NCBI GenBank assembly: GCA_013420905.1
Contig: JAAXNY010000010.1
Coordinates: forward strand, 2,542,001 to 2,606,000
Source of the DNA: Collybia mongolica
Taxonomy: Eukaryota; Basidiomycota; Agaricomycetes; Agaricales; Clitocybaceae
Direction of reading: 5' to 3'
DNA: 64,000 nucleotides
This document shows, piece after piece, positions 23,400 to 33,991 of this stretch (position 1 is the first letter of the stretch; the number at the start of each line of letters is the position of its first letter). The notes below the pieces were generated by a model. It was not told the origin of the DNA and ran no database searches. It worked only from the letters and a program-made list of their open reading frames with translations. A program made the translations under genes and the position numbers.

Positions 23400-23922
23400 G
23401 ATTAGAAGATCAAGAAAGAAAAAAGGGTGAAAGAAAGGAGAAGAGATGAAGATGTTAAGTAGCTGCGATCATGTCCACATTAACCAAGAACGTGGTTTAA
23501 CAGTGAGCACCATTCAAAAAGCGCCTTTGTAAGGGTACAGCCACGGAACCGGTTGACGCTAATTCCGTCATGGGAAACTACGATCTCATCTATCACCGCC
23601 AATTGTTGGCATGAGGAGAGCCAAGAATACTCTGAAACGCCAGAAAAAAAAAGGGGGAGGAGAGGCCTATAATGTTGGTATCCCTATCTGTCTCGTTGAA
23701 GGGAAGGAGGAGGACTGAAGAATGGGAGCGGGGCCAGGAGTTGAACGTTGAACAGAGAATTCATCGTACTGAGGTCGTTAGTTATCATTTACGAGACAAC
23801 GTTATAATAAAAAACAAACTTTCAACGCTGTCCATCTCGGACCACGTGGCATTAGTGAATTTGTCTTTCGTCACACGGCACTACTTAATCTGGCTTACTT
23901 ACTGGATCTCTACATACACAGC
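23400..23922. other. Intergenic: AA14 promoter and Ifi-like B 3' end
   Basis: Purine-rich tracts (23640-23720) and no supported gene. It should contain the promoter of the minus-strand AA14 gene and the terminator of Ifi-like copy B. Confidence 0.45.
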
Positions 23923-24608
23923 TCAAACTAGAATAATCCCAAAAAGAACATAAAGGCCTACGACCCCTGCCAACACACGAATGGTCACAAGAACCCCATT
24001 GCTCACCGTTCCTACGTTGTATTGGGTTCCGGCGGACTGCAACATGGCGAACAAGGAGGCCGACGGCGTATGCCCACCATAACAAAAACTCTGGTACAAT
24101 GCGGCTGGGGATCCTTCAAGGTTCAATCCGCTTTCGAATCAGAGTGGAAACGCATGGCCGAGGTGAACAACGCTTACCGCCGATTATCCCGCTCAAGCCG
24201 AATCCCAAGATGTAGAGCAAAACGAAGAATGTTGCTTGGAGTAGGAACAATGGCAGGAGCAGGATCCAGGGCCCTAGGAAGACGAGGAACGAGATGAAGA
24301 GGGATATATGCGGGTGCTGCTTGACTGGAAGTATGTTCCATGAGCTGTCGCGACATTCTTGTTTTCAAAGATACACTCACGAGGTTCATTGATGACTTGG
24401 GCCGCATGAACTATTAATTCCAGAAATGCTTTGTACAGATTACCCAACGGCTCCCCTTCGGGCTGATTAATTTCTAGTGTTCCTATTCATCCATAGAAAG
24501 CTTGCACTTACGGAGTTGATTCCACACCCCGGTGAGCCATTGAAGAACCACTTCGATTATTCCTACTTGCTCCAGCGATTGAAATGCGATGGCCTTGGGC
24601 AAGTACAT
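23923..24608 (-). CDS. Ifi-6-16-like small membrane protein (B)
   Basis: Small membrane protein resembling the interferon-induced 6-16/ISG12 family, whose animal members sit in mitochondrial or ER membranes and modulate apoptosis and virus replication. The start MYLPKAIAFQSLEQVGIIEV lies at 24608. An amphipathic exon (INQPEGEPLGNLYKAFLELI, VHAAQVINEP) is followed by a strongly hydrophobic exon (PHISLFISFLVFLGPWILLL) leading to LGFGLSGIIGG. Across an intron comes the core GSPAALYQSFCYGGHTPSAS and LFAMLQSAGTQYN, then a last helix ending GLYVLFGIILV. The GF-GI-GS-AA---S----AGS-A-LQS-G spacing mirrors IFI27/IFI6. Roughly 155 residues over five exons. No function is established in fungi. Confidence 0.7.
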
Positions 24609-25141
24609 CTGGTGTTTCCTCTTGGTGCTGAAGACGGTTATGGTTCAATGTGCAGTCCTCGCTCCGACTGCGCCGCAAGGTACTAAGTACGCGTTTCGGG
24701 CACGTGTCATGTTAAGTTGTATTCTGGCACCCTTAAATTAATTCGTTTTTTTAGGTCATTCAGTACCTAGTGGCCTCCGATGCAACAATGCAAACGTTAA
24801 CCCGACCATGTCTGAACGTCAACACGAGGTCACTGACACCCCCAAAGGCATATTCCCTTCGGGTGGCCAATCCCATCTCTATTCACCATGAGAATATAAA
24901 TGTCAGCCGCAGCGACATCTCCACACTTTCAGGCACAGATCCAGACGCCCGTGGACTCAACCTTGATATTTTGGGCAGGTTATTTATAGATCGTACACAT
25001 ATATGTAGTCGCGTCCCCACAGATGTCGAATCGAAATCCCAGCTGTCCCGGTACTTATATAAGCTACACTCTCCTATCCTCTCGTCAACTTCCACCCGCA
25101 TAATCATGACTGTTATGTATATTGATATCTCTCCAGGCCAG
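24609..25141. other. Intergenic between Ifi-like copies B and C
   Basis: No supported gene. It should hold the promoter of copy B and the terminator of copy C, both on the minus strand. Confidence 0.45.
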
Positions 25142-26433
25142 TCAAGCCCAAATAATCCAAAAAAGAACATATACGCCCACCAGCCCTGCTAGCACTCGGA
25201 CGGGCGCCAGCACTTTATTGCTGGCCGTCTCCACATTGTACTGCGTCCCGGCGGACTGCAACAGTGCGAATATGGAGCCTGCTGGCGTATTGGCGCCGTA
25301 AAAGGCTGACTGGAACCATGCCGCCGGGGAACCTGGGTGAATGGTTAGATGAATCGATCCTCAAGAGAGATGAGCGTGTGTGGAGTAAATGAGTACGTAC
25401 CGCCAACGATCCCACCTATACCGAACCCTAGGAGGCCGAGTATGAGGTAAAATATTGCATAGAGGAGGAAGTAGAGTAAGAGGAGGAACCAGGGTCCTAG
25501 GAAGATAAGGAAGGCGATGGGAAGAATGCTGTATATGGGTGCGCCCTTACTGGGGAGAGGGTTGCGTGAGCTTTCACGACGTGAATTTGGAGTGGTCAGT
25601 GTACTGACGAGGCGCATCGATAATTTTTGCGGTGAGACCTAGCAGCGTTAATGGGGCCTTGCCTACATAGCGTAGTGCTCTCACTTGAAGCAGTATTCTT
25701 CATGGTTGTGGACTCGCACTCACCACATGACCTGGCGAGCCAACGCAGAACCCATGCGGATTTGTGAAATTGTTGTGCAAACACCTTCGGGAATGCAGTG
25801 TATGCGTTATTTAGCGCGTTGCCTGCATAACTTGTTGAACAGTCGTGATTTGCACCAATACAACGGTGCACTCACTGCATAATATGATGTACCACTGAAA
25901 AACGCGCCTGAATTGTTCCAAGATTACTGCGAGTGCCTTTGGCAATGCCATGGATGCGGTGTTTATCGTTTTGCCTGCGTGACTCGTCACGTAAACTCGT
26001 GCATTCACAGATCCTGCACTCACTACACATTCCCGTGGGCCATCGGAAAGCCTGTTCGAATAGTATAGAAAGCTCTGTGAATGTTTTAGTAGATGCTCTG
26101 TGCAGATTGCTCATTGCGATGCCTAGATAATAGATACCAGTTATGTTTGCTCCAAGTTTGCTCTCCACCTGTACAAACCAGTACAATGGCACTATATCGA
26201 AATACCCATTCGGGTGGGCTTGACAGCTTTGGCGATACCTCGTCTGCGATGCTTAGCGCCTTCCCTTCACGCCCTGTCAATTGATTGATGTTGGATGTTC
26301 GAGGCCTTCTCCTACCACGAAGCGCAAGCAGGGCAGCAGGCCGTTGAAGGAACAGCTCTTTAACGCTCTCCAATCTTTCAAGTATGATATTCCTCATCCG
26401 CGTGAAGCCGTCGAACATTGTTCCCCACCTCAT
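25142..26433 (-). CDS. Ifi-6-16-like membrane protein with repeated exons (C)
   Basis: The longest and best preserved copy. Exon 1 (from ATG 26433, MRWGTMFDGFTRMRNIILER; an internal M at codon 6 is also possible) encodes a basic, soluble N-terminal region. Three 99-nt exons follow (26122-26024, 25974-25876, 25822-25724), each giving a 33-residue unit with N-A---A--K-FA---EQF-----W----CS character. A short exon (APLTLLGLTAKIIDAPRQYT) comes next, then the hydrophobic exon IYSILPIAFLIFLGPWFLLL, running to LGFGIGGIVGG. The core is GSPAAWFQSAFYGANTPAGS and IFALLQSAGTQYN, and the terminal helix ends VYVLFWIIWA. The core resembles the Ifi-6-16 domain well. Membrane location is clear from composition; any immune or apoptotic role is inference. 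Confidence 0.7.
25724..26122 (-). repeat. Three consecutive 99-nt exons (exon triplication)
   Basis: Exons at 26122-26024, 25974-25876 and 25822-25724 are each exactly 99 nt and phase-symmetric. Each begins GC after an AG acceptor and ends at a gtgagtgc donor. They are separated by introns of 49 and 53 nt that also resemble each other at both ends. The encoded units share Asn/Ala near the start, Lys-aromatic-Ala in the middle, a Glu/Gln-Phe pair, a Trp and a terminal Cys-Ser/Gly. Confidence 0.75.
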
Positions 26434-27708
26434 GCTATAGCTATATCCATTGGGCAGTCGAGTGTAAGAACCCTATGGTCTGGGCTCGTTAATCTGGTGT
26501 AAAAAAAACGCGGCGAATTAACCGTATCCCGTTGTGATCGCGTCGCAGCATTGAAGTGAGAAGATTGAACAAAACAAATGAATAGAAATGATGTAATTGG
26601 GGGGTCTAGACCGCGGCGGAGAAGCCTCATGACCATGACGTCAGCACTACGATCCTGGGCAGAAATTCGGCCAATCGCCTGGACCTACCCTATTTCGCTG
26701 AAGTTCAAAATAATTATCGTAATTTATATGGACACAGAGCCTACACAAGCATTTTTTTGAGCCCAAGATGCGAAAATCCCGACCGATTTTATATTCTGTT
26801 TCGGATTCTCTGTCCCAACTGGTCACATCCATTTAGACGGTGCGTGTCAGCTGCCATGGTCCAAACGAGTGTTTTCCATAAAGTAAGGCAGAATATTTAC
26901 CCTCCTGAGGACAGCCCCTCCCCAACACATTGCCCTCCCAGTGCAGGACCGCTGCAGGTAGCATGGCAGTTTTTGTGGCGGCGATGCAACTTCCACGGTA
27001 GCTGAGTGAGGGTCTTCGTACCGCCATGGCAGAAATCTCACGATCCTCCCTCGAGTTCCTCTATCCCTTTTGTCTGAGGCTGGATATGACAACGTGAGCG
27101 TGAACTTCACATTCCGCTGCTCCACTTGAGGTAACCGCAGTAGGCTTTGCTTAGCTTCTCGACGCCTGCTGATTACTGAAAAGCATCACCCGTTTTGATT
27201 AGTGTGTTCTGTCCATTTGAAGCCGACGTAGATCAGCCATCGTCGTCATACACAAGGGTTTTGGTCAGGGGTTGTTGATAAGTTTTACCCTTTGAGGCCT
27301 TCCCCTACCGTCTGGAAGGGAGGGACACGCCTCCAGAACCTACGTCAACGACCTCGGAAAACCCGTTTAATTTGCTCACAGGCTCGCACTCCAAACCAGA
27401 AAGGTACAACTTATTTTGGCTCTGTGTCATCATAAGTCTGACGTCATTTTTCCCACACTATGTGGGTACATATACAGACGGTCTTTCCGCGAACATGTCT
27501 TACAGCACACATTTCATATCATTCTCCTCATATCACAAAGTGTACTTGTGGGGATTATATCGCTCATAAACACTATCAAAAAATCCTGGACGTCACAACA
27601 GAATTGAGTAATTCTAAAAATACCGGGGGCCAACGATCCGTTAGTGAGTCTCATTTTTTTTTACTCCTAATAACATATTTACTTCCTAATTTCTTGCTGA
27701 TAGAAAAC
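26434..27708. other. Intergenic between Ifi-like C and the YTH gene (divergent promoters)
   Basis: 1.3 kb separating two divergently transcribed genes. No protein is supported. A polypyrimidine stretch and a plausible acceptor (ttgctgatag, near 27703) just upstream of the YTH start suggest a 5' UTR intron for that gene. Confidence 0.45.
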
Positions 27709-30700
27709 ATGGTAGAGCCTTTTAACGATGGCTTCATTCTCAGAGGAGCAACCCCCACCCCTACTACCCGCGTTGCATCCTCGATGGATCAAAAAGGTAT
27801 CTTAACATGTTGGGATCACGCGGATTCACCACGTGCGAAAATATTCGCAACTTGGCGGCACGCAGTGCAGCAAGTTCACAAAAAAAGGGCGACAGCCAAG
27901 ACGTTGTCGTCCCATTTTTCTTCCCATTCTCCCTCCTTTTTACTCTTCTTCACTTTTTTTACTTCTGGTTATGCCCATTGCTTACTTTATGTTCTAGAGT
28001 TGCCCAGCAATCGAAAAACTTCCTCGACAGGTAGCCCTGGTACGTATTGTTCTACAAAGTTCTACGACTCTCTAGGACGTGCCTGACAACATGTGTTCCT
28101 TTTTCTAGTCGTATATGACACAGTGCCATCCGTCAGCTCATCAGGTGCCCAGACAGAAAAGTTAGGGGATCCGGACAGTACACCTGACAATTCGATGTAC
28201 GGCGATGCAAGAGGGGGTAGACCCGATCAATCTCTGTCCAATCGACGGCGGTCTCCCCGCTCGCCTTCCTCTTCTCATAATCACCACCGGCCCCCCAACA
28301 CACGCACCTCATCCTCGTCTTCCAGCGCCCGCGGTTATGTAGTATCTCCAGCTCCCCCCACCGAGAAAATACATAATGTCACTCCACCTCCGGGGTTCCA
28401 AGGCTCGGCCCTTCACTACCCAGCTCCTGTAATACCCTACGCCCAGCGTCCGGGTTATAGGCAATACGTAATGCCTGCACAACCACCTATGAGCATGGAA
28501 CACCCACAGCCCCCTCATTTTGGTTATACACACGCATATCACTATCCGGGAATCCAAGATGGTCATGGTTTGATACCTCAAAGCATACACGCAAGCTATC
28601 AACAGATATTACAGCCCTCTAGCACTGTCTATTCCTACCAGAGTCACTCCCCTGATGGTATTCCAGGCGCTCACAACGCATTCTCTAATCCGGTCACGCC
28701 ACCTATCTATCCCCACCTCAATACCTCCCCGCCCATGCACTCTCCAGTGACTCAATCACCACAGGGCCAGAGCGGTGCCCACTCTACGTCATACAGGGGT
28801 TCGGGACAGTTCCGTTCGTTACAATACCCCTCTTCTATGTCTCCAACCCAGTATGCGTACCCACCGCAGTCTTTTCCGAATTCCTCTCACATGTACCCTG
28901 GGCAATATGCTCCACCGCCATATTCTCGCCATTTCCCTTCGCCCCAAGAGCCGGATCGACAAGGTACCTGGTGGTACCTCCCACATTCTGCGCCGGGTTT
29001 ACATTCTCCACAGTATGAGAACGGGGCACCTTCGTATCAAGGCCACTATCCCATGACATACGCTGCAATGGGACATCACGAGATGGACTCTTATTCATCG
29101 GGACCCCCAAATTCAAATTCACCCACGACGTCACGAATGCATTCTACCGCCCCGTTGCGTCCGGGCCTAAATCTAGAAACAGGAACACCGTCTCCGCACA
29201 TTTTGGAGTCCGTTAGCCCTATCAACGCAGATACGACTACCTCTCCCAGCAGTGAACGCCCAACGGCCTCTGGCAAGCCTGCCGTGCGCAAGTCATATCA
29301 CCCCAATCCTCCCACGCATCGATCCGAGTGGGTGATGTGGGCCGGCAATGTGCCTTCGGACGCGACACACGATGAGTTATGGCGCTTTTTCAATAAGACG
29401 CCGGACACACCAGCTCCGGCGGAGGACCAGGCGAAAACGGGGGTGTTGTCAATTTTCCTCATCTCGAGATCAAGCTGTGCATTCATCAACTTCGAGACAG
29501 AGCATCACCTCCACAACGCAATCGAGTGGTTCAATGGGAAGCCGCTGCGGCCGCTGGACCCGCGCTGTCCCCGTTTGGTGTGTCGTGTGCGGAGGAAAGA
29601 TGATGATTTGAAGGCTGGTGTAGGTGGTCAGCGGGGGATGGGGATGCACACGCGCTGGATTAAGGAACAAAAGGCGAAAGGCCCCGAGCACAGTGATATC
29701 TCAGAGACGTCCACTTCGGACGGGAGGCTGTCGGCAGCCTCTTCCGACCAGCTGGCTCCAGTCATGTCGTCGCTGTCACTATCTGATGATGAGGGGCGTT
29801 TTCAACGAACTGCGAGACACTCAAGCAGTTCGGGCTCATTCGCCTCGACCAACTCGAGTGTTCTTTCGCGCTACTTTCCCAACCGCTTTTTCATCCTCAA
29901 ATCACTGACCCAGGTACGCAGTTATCTGGTGAGAACATTTAGCATGTTTGCTTACTTCTATGGATAGTTCGATTTAGATCTCAGCGTCGAGAAGGGGCTC
30001 TGGGCAACCCAAAAGCACAACGAAGGGATTCTGGACCAGGCGTATCGAACGAGCCAGAATGTGTACCTCATATTCAGCGTGAACAAGAGCGGGGAATTTT
30101 ATGGATATGCAAGGTGCGTCTTCCGCAAATGCTGCAGGATCAAGTTCCAATACAACCAAGTTCTGACATTTACCAGGATGGCTGGACCCGTGCGCCGGGG
30201 CGAGCACCGTGTGTCCTGGGCGACACGGACAGCTGGCTCCTCTGGCTCCTCTCGTTCGTCGTTATCTCCTATCACCGGACGTGCTGTCGGACACCCGACT
30301 GAGGAACCGGTCAGCCCGAGTCGAGTGTCCCAGCTGAAAGCACCGCCCAAGAGCTTTTTCAACACGCCTCATTTGGTCGACGAATCCCCACAGCCGGCCG
30401 GGAGTGCGGAAATACGGTACACCAACGAACAAGCTGGGTATATCCCCGACAGTCCCCGCTCACCCATCACCTCGCCCACGGTGGTGCAGTCTGCGCCAGC
30501 AGAGCTTGGTACCCGTCCAAAGTTGACGATGCGGACGCCAATGATTAAGCATAGCTTGGATTATCAGATGGCTCGGACTGCCCCGACATTTCCAGCGGAG
30601 GATGGTTCGCTGGACGAGTTTGAGCTGGATCCGACTGCCCCGATTAGGGCGATACGTGGGGGAAGTTCGCAGAGTCATGAGTCGACTGGGCTGTCGAGGG

Positions 30701-31116
30701 GGGCATCGGTATTACAGGCGGTTGCGGAGGAAGAAGAGAAGGGGGGCGAGGGAGAAACGGCAGCTGGAGAACAGAAGGAGCCTGAGAGTGAGGCGAAGGA
30801 TGAAACGTGGGGCGAGTCATTCAAGGTAGAATGGCTATGTACGGACAAGCTTCCGTTCCATAGGACCCGTCATATCCGGAATCCGTGGAATCACGATCGG
30901 GAGGTGAAGGTGTCGAGGGATGGGACTGAGGTAGAACCTATTGTTGGACAGAGGTTGCTGGACGAATGGGAGCGTCTGGTGGAGATGCGGACCCCTTCAC
31001 CGACGAAGATGGGTGGCGCGTCGAAGCGGGGGTCAAGATCGGCACCTCCTGTGGTAACTCCAGTCCCGCTGAAGATTGGGAAACAGGCAGATGCGAGGGA
31101 GCAAGGAGGTATATAA
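27709..31116 (+). CDS. RRM-YTH domain RNA-binding protein, probable m6A reader
   Basis: YTH proteins bind N6-methyladenosine in RNA. The short N-terminal exon MVEPFNDGFILRGATPTPTT is followed by a long intron and then a Pro/Ser/Tyr-rich low-complexity region (28110-29300). An RRM-like domain (SEWVMWAGNVPSDATHDELW, SCAFINFETEHHLHNAIEWF, about 29320-29600) follows. The YTH domain starts RYFPNRFFILKSLTQ, continues after an intron with VEKGLWATQKHNEGILDQAY (first cage Trp) and VYLIFSVNKSGEFYGYAR, then EHRVSWATR (probable second cage Trp). A low-complexity insertion of about 200 residues follows, after which the fold resumes at FKVEWLCTDKLPFHRTRHIR, NPWNHDREVKVSRDGTEVEP and IVGQRLLDEWERL. Some 900 residues in total. 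The start was chosen because its phase joins exons 1-3 cleanly; a second ATG at 27727 in another frame does not. Confidence 0.9.
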
Positions 31117-31855
31117 GCACGGATGAAGGGGGGGGGAAAAAGTCGGTGAGGTGAGCACACCTTTACAGCCGCCATCACCGCAATTATGAACATAGAAACG
31201 ACTGGGCATTATTACCTAAAACGCACATCGCCGCTTCAGGCAATAATCAAACACGCAATCAATTTACAGCATTTATCACTCACATTCATGTTCGTCTTTT
31301 CGTCCACTCTTCGTTTCCCTCCTGCTTACGTCCGCCCTGCATGTTGTGCAGTTCTAATCTCTTATGTACGACGCGACAGGATCCACTTGTCATTCACGAA
31401 ACAAGGCTGTCACACTCATTTTAAGCCTGCTCATCACGAATCATTTAAGCACTCCTGCTCATCACGCTTTGCTTGATATCTTGCTGTGGGATTGGTCTAT
31501 CATTGTAGCTATAGGAAACTGGTCTGTTGTAATATCTCGTACCGGCTGGCATTATACACGAAGCTCCGGGTAATTAGGGTTTCCAGTCCGAGAAATTATC
31601 AATTGGTATTAAGTATCGAGTTGTGTTGGAACCTGAGCCAGTTGTGAATTGTTCGAATTCGTTGCGAAAATTTGAGTTGGTGTCGCGACGCGTGCAGACG
31701 ATGAATCACGAACCCGTCTTTACAAGATTCGCGGGAGAAGGAGCGGGTCGGCCCGACTACTCCGACACCTTCCACCTTGAGTCCGACGAAAACACCATCT
31801 CCACCTGCCAAAGCACTAATTTCGCCGTAAATCGATAACGCAATCCCTCAAAACT
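31117..31855. other. Intergenic between YTH and F-box genes
   Basis: No supported gene. The 3' UTR of the YTH gene and the promoter of the F-box gene are expected here. Short frames at 31186-31573 look random. Confidence 0.5.
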
Positions 31856-33420
31856 ATGACAAACTTTTCCAACTTACCACCTGAGCTTATCGAAGAAATC
31901 ATTCTCAACCTTGATCCACTCGACGTCGCCCGTATTGCACAATGCTCAACGCTCTTCCGTTCTCTTGTCTATAGCCCAACTAGCCAGGCGTTGTGGCGCA
32001 CGCTATACCTTGATCAGCCACTTGACGACCCCCGGATCTGCGTCTCCCAACAGGGCAAACCCAGGGCGAATATAGATTGGAGAGAGGAGTTGGAACGCCT
32101 TATGAGAGCCAGGACGGTGCTCCATGATATGTCTCTCTGTCGTCCGGGTGAACGTTTGACCATCCTCAAGACTATAGTCGACATGGTCTCATACGTTCCA
32201 CCGCTGTCCAGCCCCGAGATGTATAGCGAGATGTCGAAAAACCTGTTGTGGGGAGCTGCTTTACTGCGGGGAGGCAAGTTCTTGGACGATGTTGGGCCGT
32301 CGGCTGAGCCCGCGGAGAGGCAGCTCTGTGCGCGGCTGCATACATACTTTGGGATCACGCATACCGACGCAAAACAGGCCGCGAGGGTGCGGTCACGGGC
32401 GTATGTGTATGATATGCGGAATTATCGCTGGGATAACGAGTTTGGCCCATTCGATGGCCACGAGCGTGTGGATTGGGTGCATCTTCAAGCGCTGCATCAT
32501 GTAGTCTCGATGCATGTTGTGGACTTAAAGGAGGATGAGGATTTTGATTTTGCGATATTTCCAATGAGCCTCCCGTTTACTCAGATAATAATGCCTGCGG
32601 GAGCAAACCCTGATGAAGTAGAAGATTGGGCAGGTGTAGAGGGTTTATGGCGGGTCTCGTTTTGCTTTTGTGACCATAGGGACCTTATCAGTATGTGCTT
32701 TTTCTGGGACTGCAATATATTTTATCTGATGAACTTTACACAGAGTATAACCAATCGTCGGTAAGAACGAAGCTGCAGTATGTTGGACGCTAATAAACTT
32801 CCCCATTCAGACAGCCGACGGTGATGCGCTTGATCCCTCTATATTCGAACAGCCATCGTTTGGTGAAGTCTTTCGGTCTCTGGACGTCAGCCTTCGTGTA
32901 ATGCGGACACATGCTGATCTTAATCATTCGAATCGGCCAATAATATATTTTGCGGGAGAGATGGCAGGCTCTTCGTCCACTATGACAGGTCAGGTCAGGA
33001 TGACCCGTGACGACCAAGTGCAATGGCATTTTGTGAGTTCAGTTTGGCTTATATGGAATATGAATTGGGAGGTTCATGTATGCTGCGTCACAGGTTTCTG
33101 GGGACCACGGAAATGCTATTTGGAGGTGAGTGGGACGTCTGTGTCGGTGTGTTCTACTCTCATGGATTTATGTTTATATTTAGCTCTCAGGGCGTTCACG
33201 TTGGTGGTCTGCAGTCGTCGTTTGGCGTGTTGGGCGCATGGACCACAATTTTTCACGACGACGACGATCCCGTCGGTGCGCCTCCCTTTCTTGGATTCTA
33301 TGATAATTACGCCTTCTGATCGAGTATCATCTAGGCCCGTTCTGGCTTCGAAGACGAACAATGGCGAGCAATATGCCGATGCATCACTTCTCTGCTGATG
33401 AAGAGGAAGAAGACTCATAG
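31856..33420 (+). CDS. F-box protein
   Basis: Probable substrate adaptor of an SCF ubiquitin ligase. A clear F-box lies at residues 4-45 (LPPELIEEIILNLDPLDVAR, then IAQCSTLFRSLVYSP). The region after it has no recognised repeat type but is rich in aromatic residues (HTYFGITHTDAKQAARVRSR, NYRWDNEFGPF, HVVSMHVVDLKEDEDFDF). Later exons read TADGDALDPSIFEQPSFGEV, RPIIYFAGEMAGSSSTMTGQ, VQWHFVSGDHGNAIW and GGLQSSFGVLGAWTTIFHDD, a beta-rich tail common in basidiomycete F-box proteins. Five introns are visible (donors gtatgt, gtaaga, gtgagt, gtgagt, gtgcgc), giving about 420 residues and ending DEEEDS. Target unknown. Confidence 0.85.
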
Positions 33421-33991
33421 AAGGTGTCCTTCAATGGATTGAGATGTTTGTTTCTTTGTACATAGGCTTTGAGACCCAGTTTTACTTTGGCTCTGTTACT
33501 TTAAGGCCCTTTGTCGATATCACTAAACTGGTTACCTCAGTACATCGACCACATCGAACACTCAGGCTGCCCCTTGAGGAATTGAATAGTGTATCTTGGG
33601 TCAGCTCAGGCTGCGTTACTCCAGAAGCGGTGTGACCCACATATCCTGAATGGTGCTCACGGGGGTATGTATATGGCCTTACTAGGCTTCTGTTGTTGAG
33701 CTACCAGGCGTACATACCCGTCCAAAAGTACGGAGCTCTACATATGGTTGGATTCCGTTACGTGTTAGTAACATATGCCCAATCAGACGGCTGTCCTTTG
33801 GCCAACGGGCTTCGAGTCGCGACACTTAATCTAATTAATTTTGGGTCGGTTGCATTAGGGCTAGACTAGACCGTGAGAACCTTTGCGCTGCGCCCAGGTC
33901 CCGCCGCGTTGGGATTGCATCTGCTATAAACTCCGGTTGGTTCAGGAGTATCGCTCTCTTTCTTGGACCACCAGTACGATAACCATATAAT
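33421..33991. other. Intergenic upstream of the Bbc1/Aim3-like gene
   Basis: No supported gene. It contains the F-box terminator and the promoter of the next gene. Confidence 0.5.

Noticed and set aside
25596..26192. Single long minus ORF reading through the 99-nt exons
   Set aside because: Continuous frames run through introns; acceptor/donor borders and protein continuity favour separate exons.
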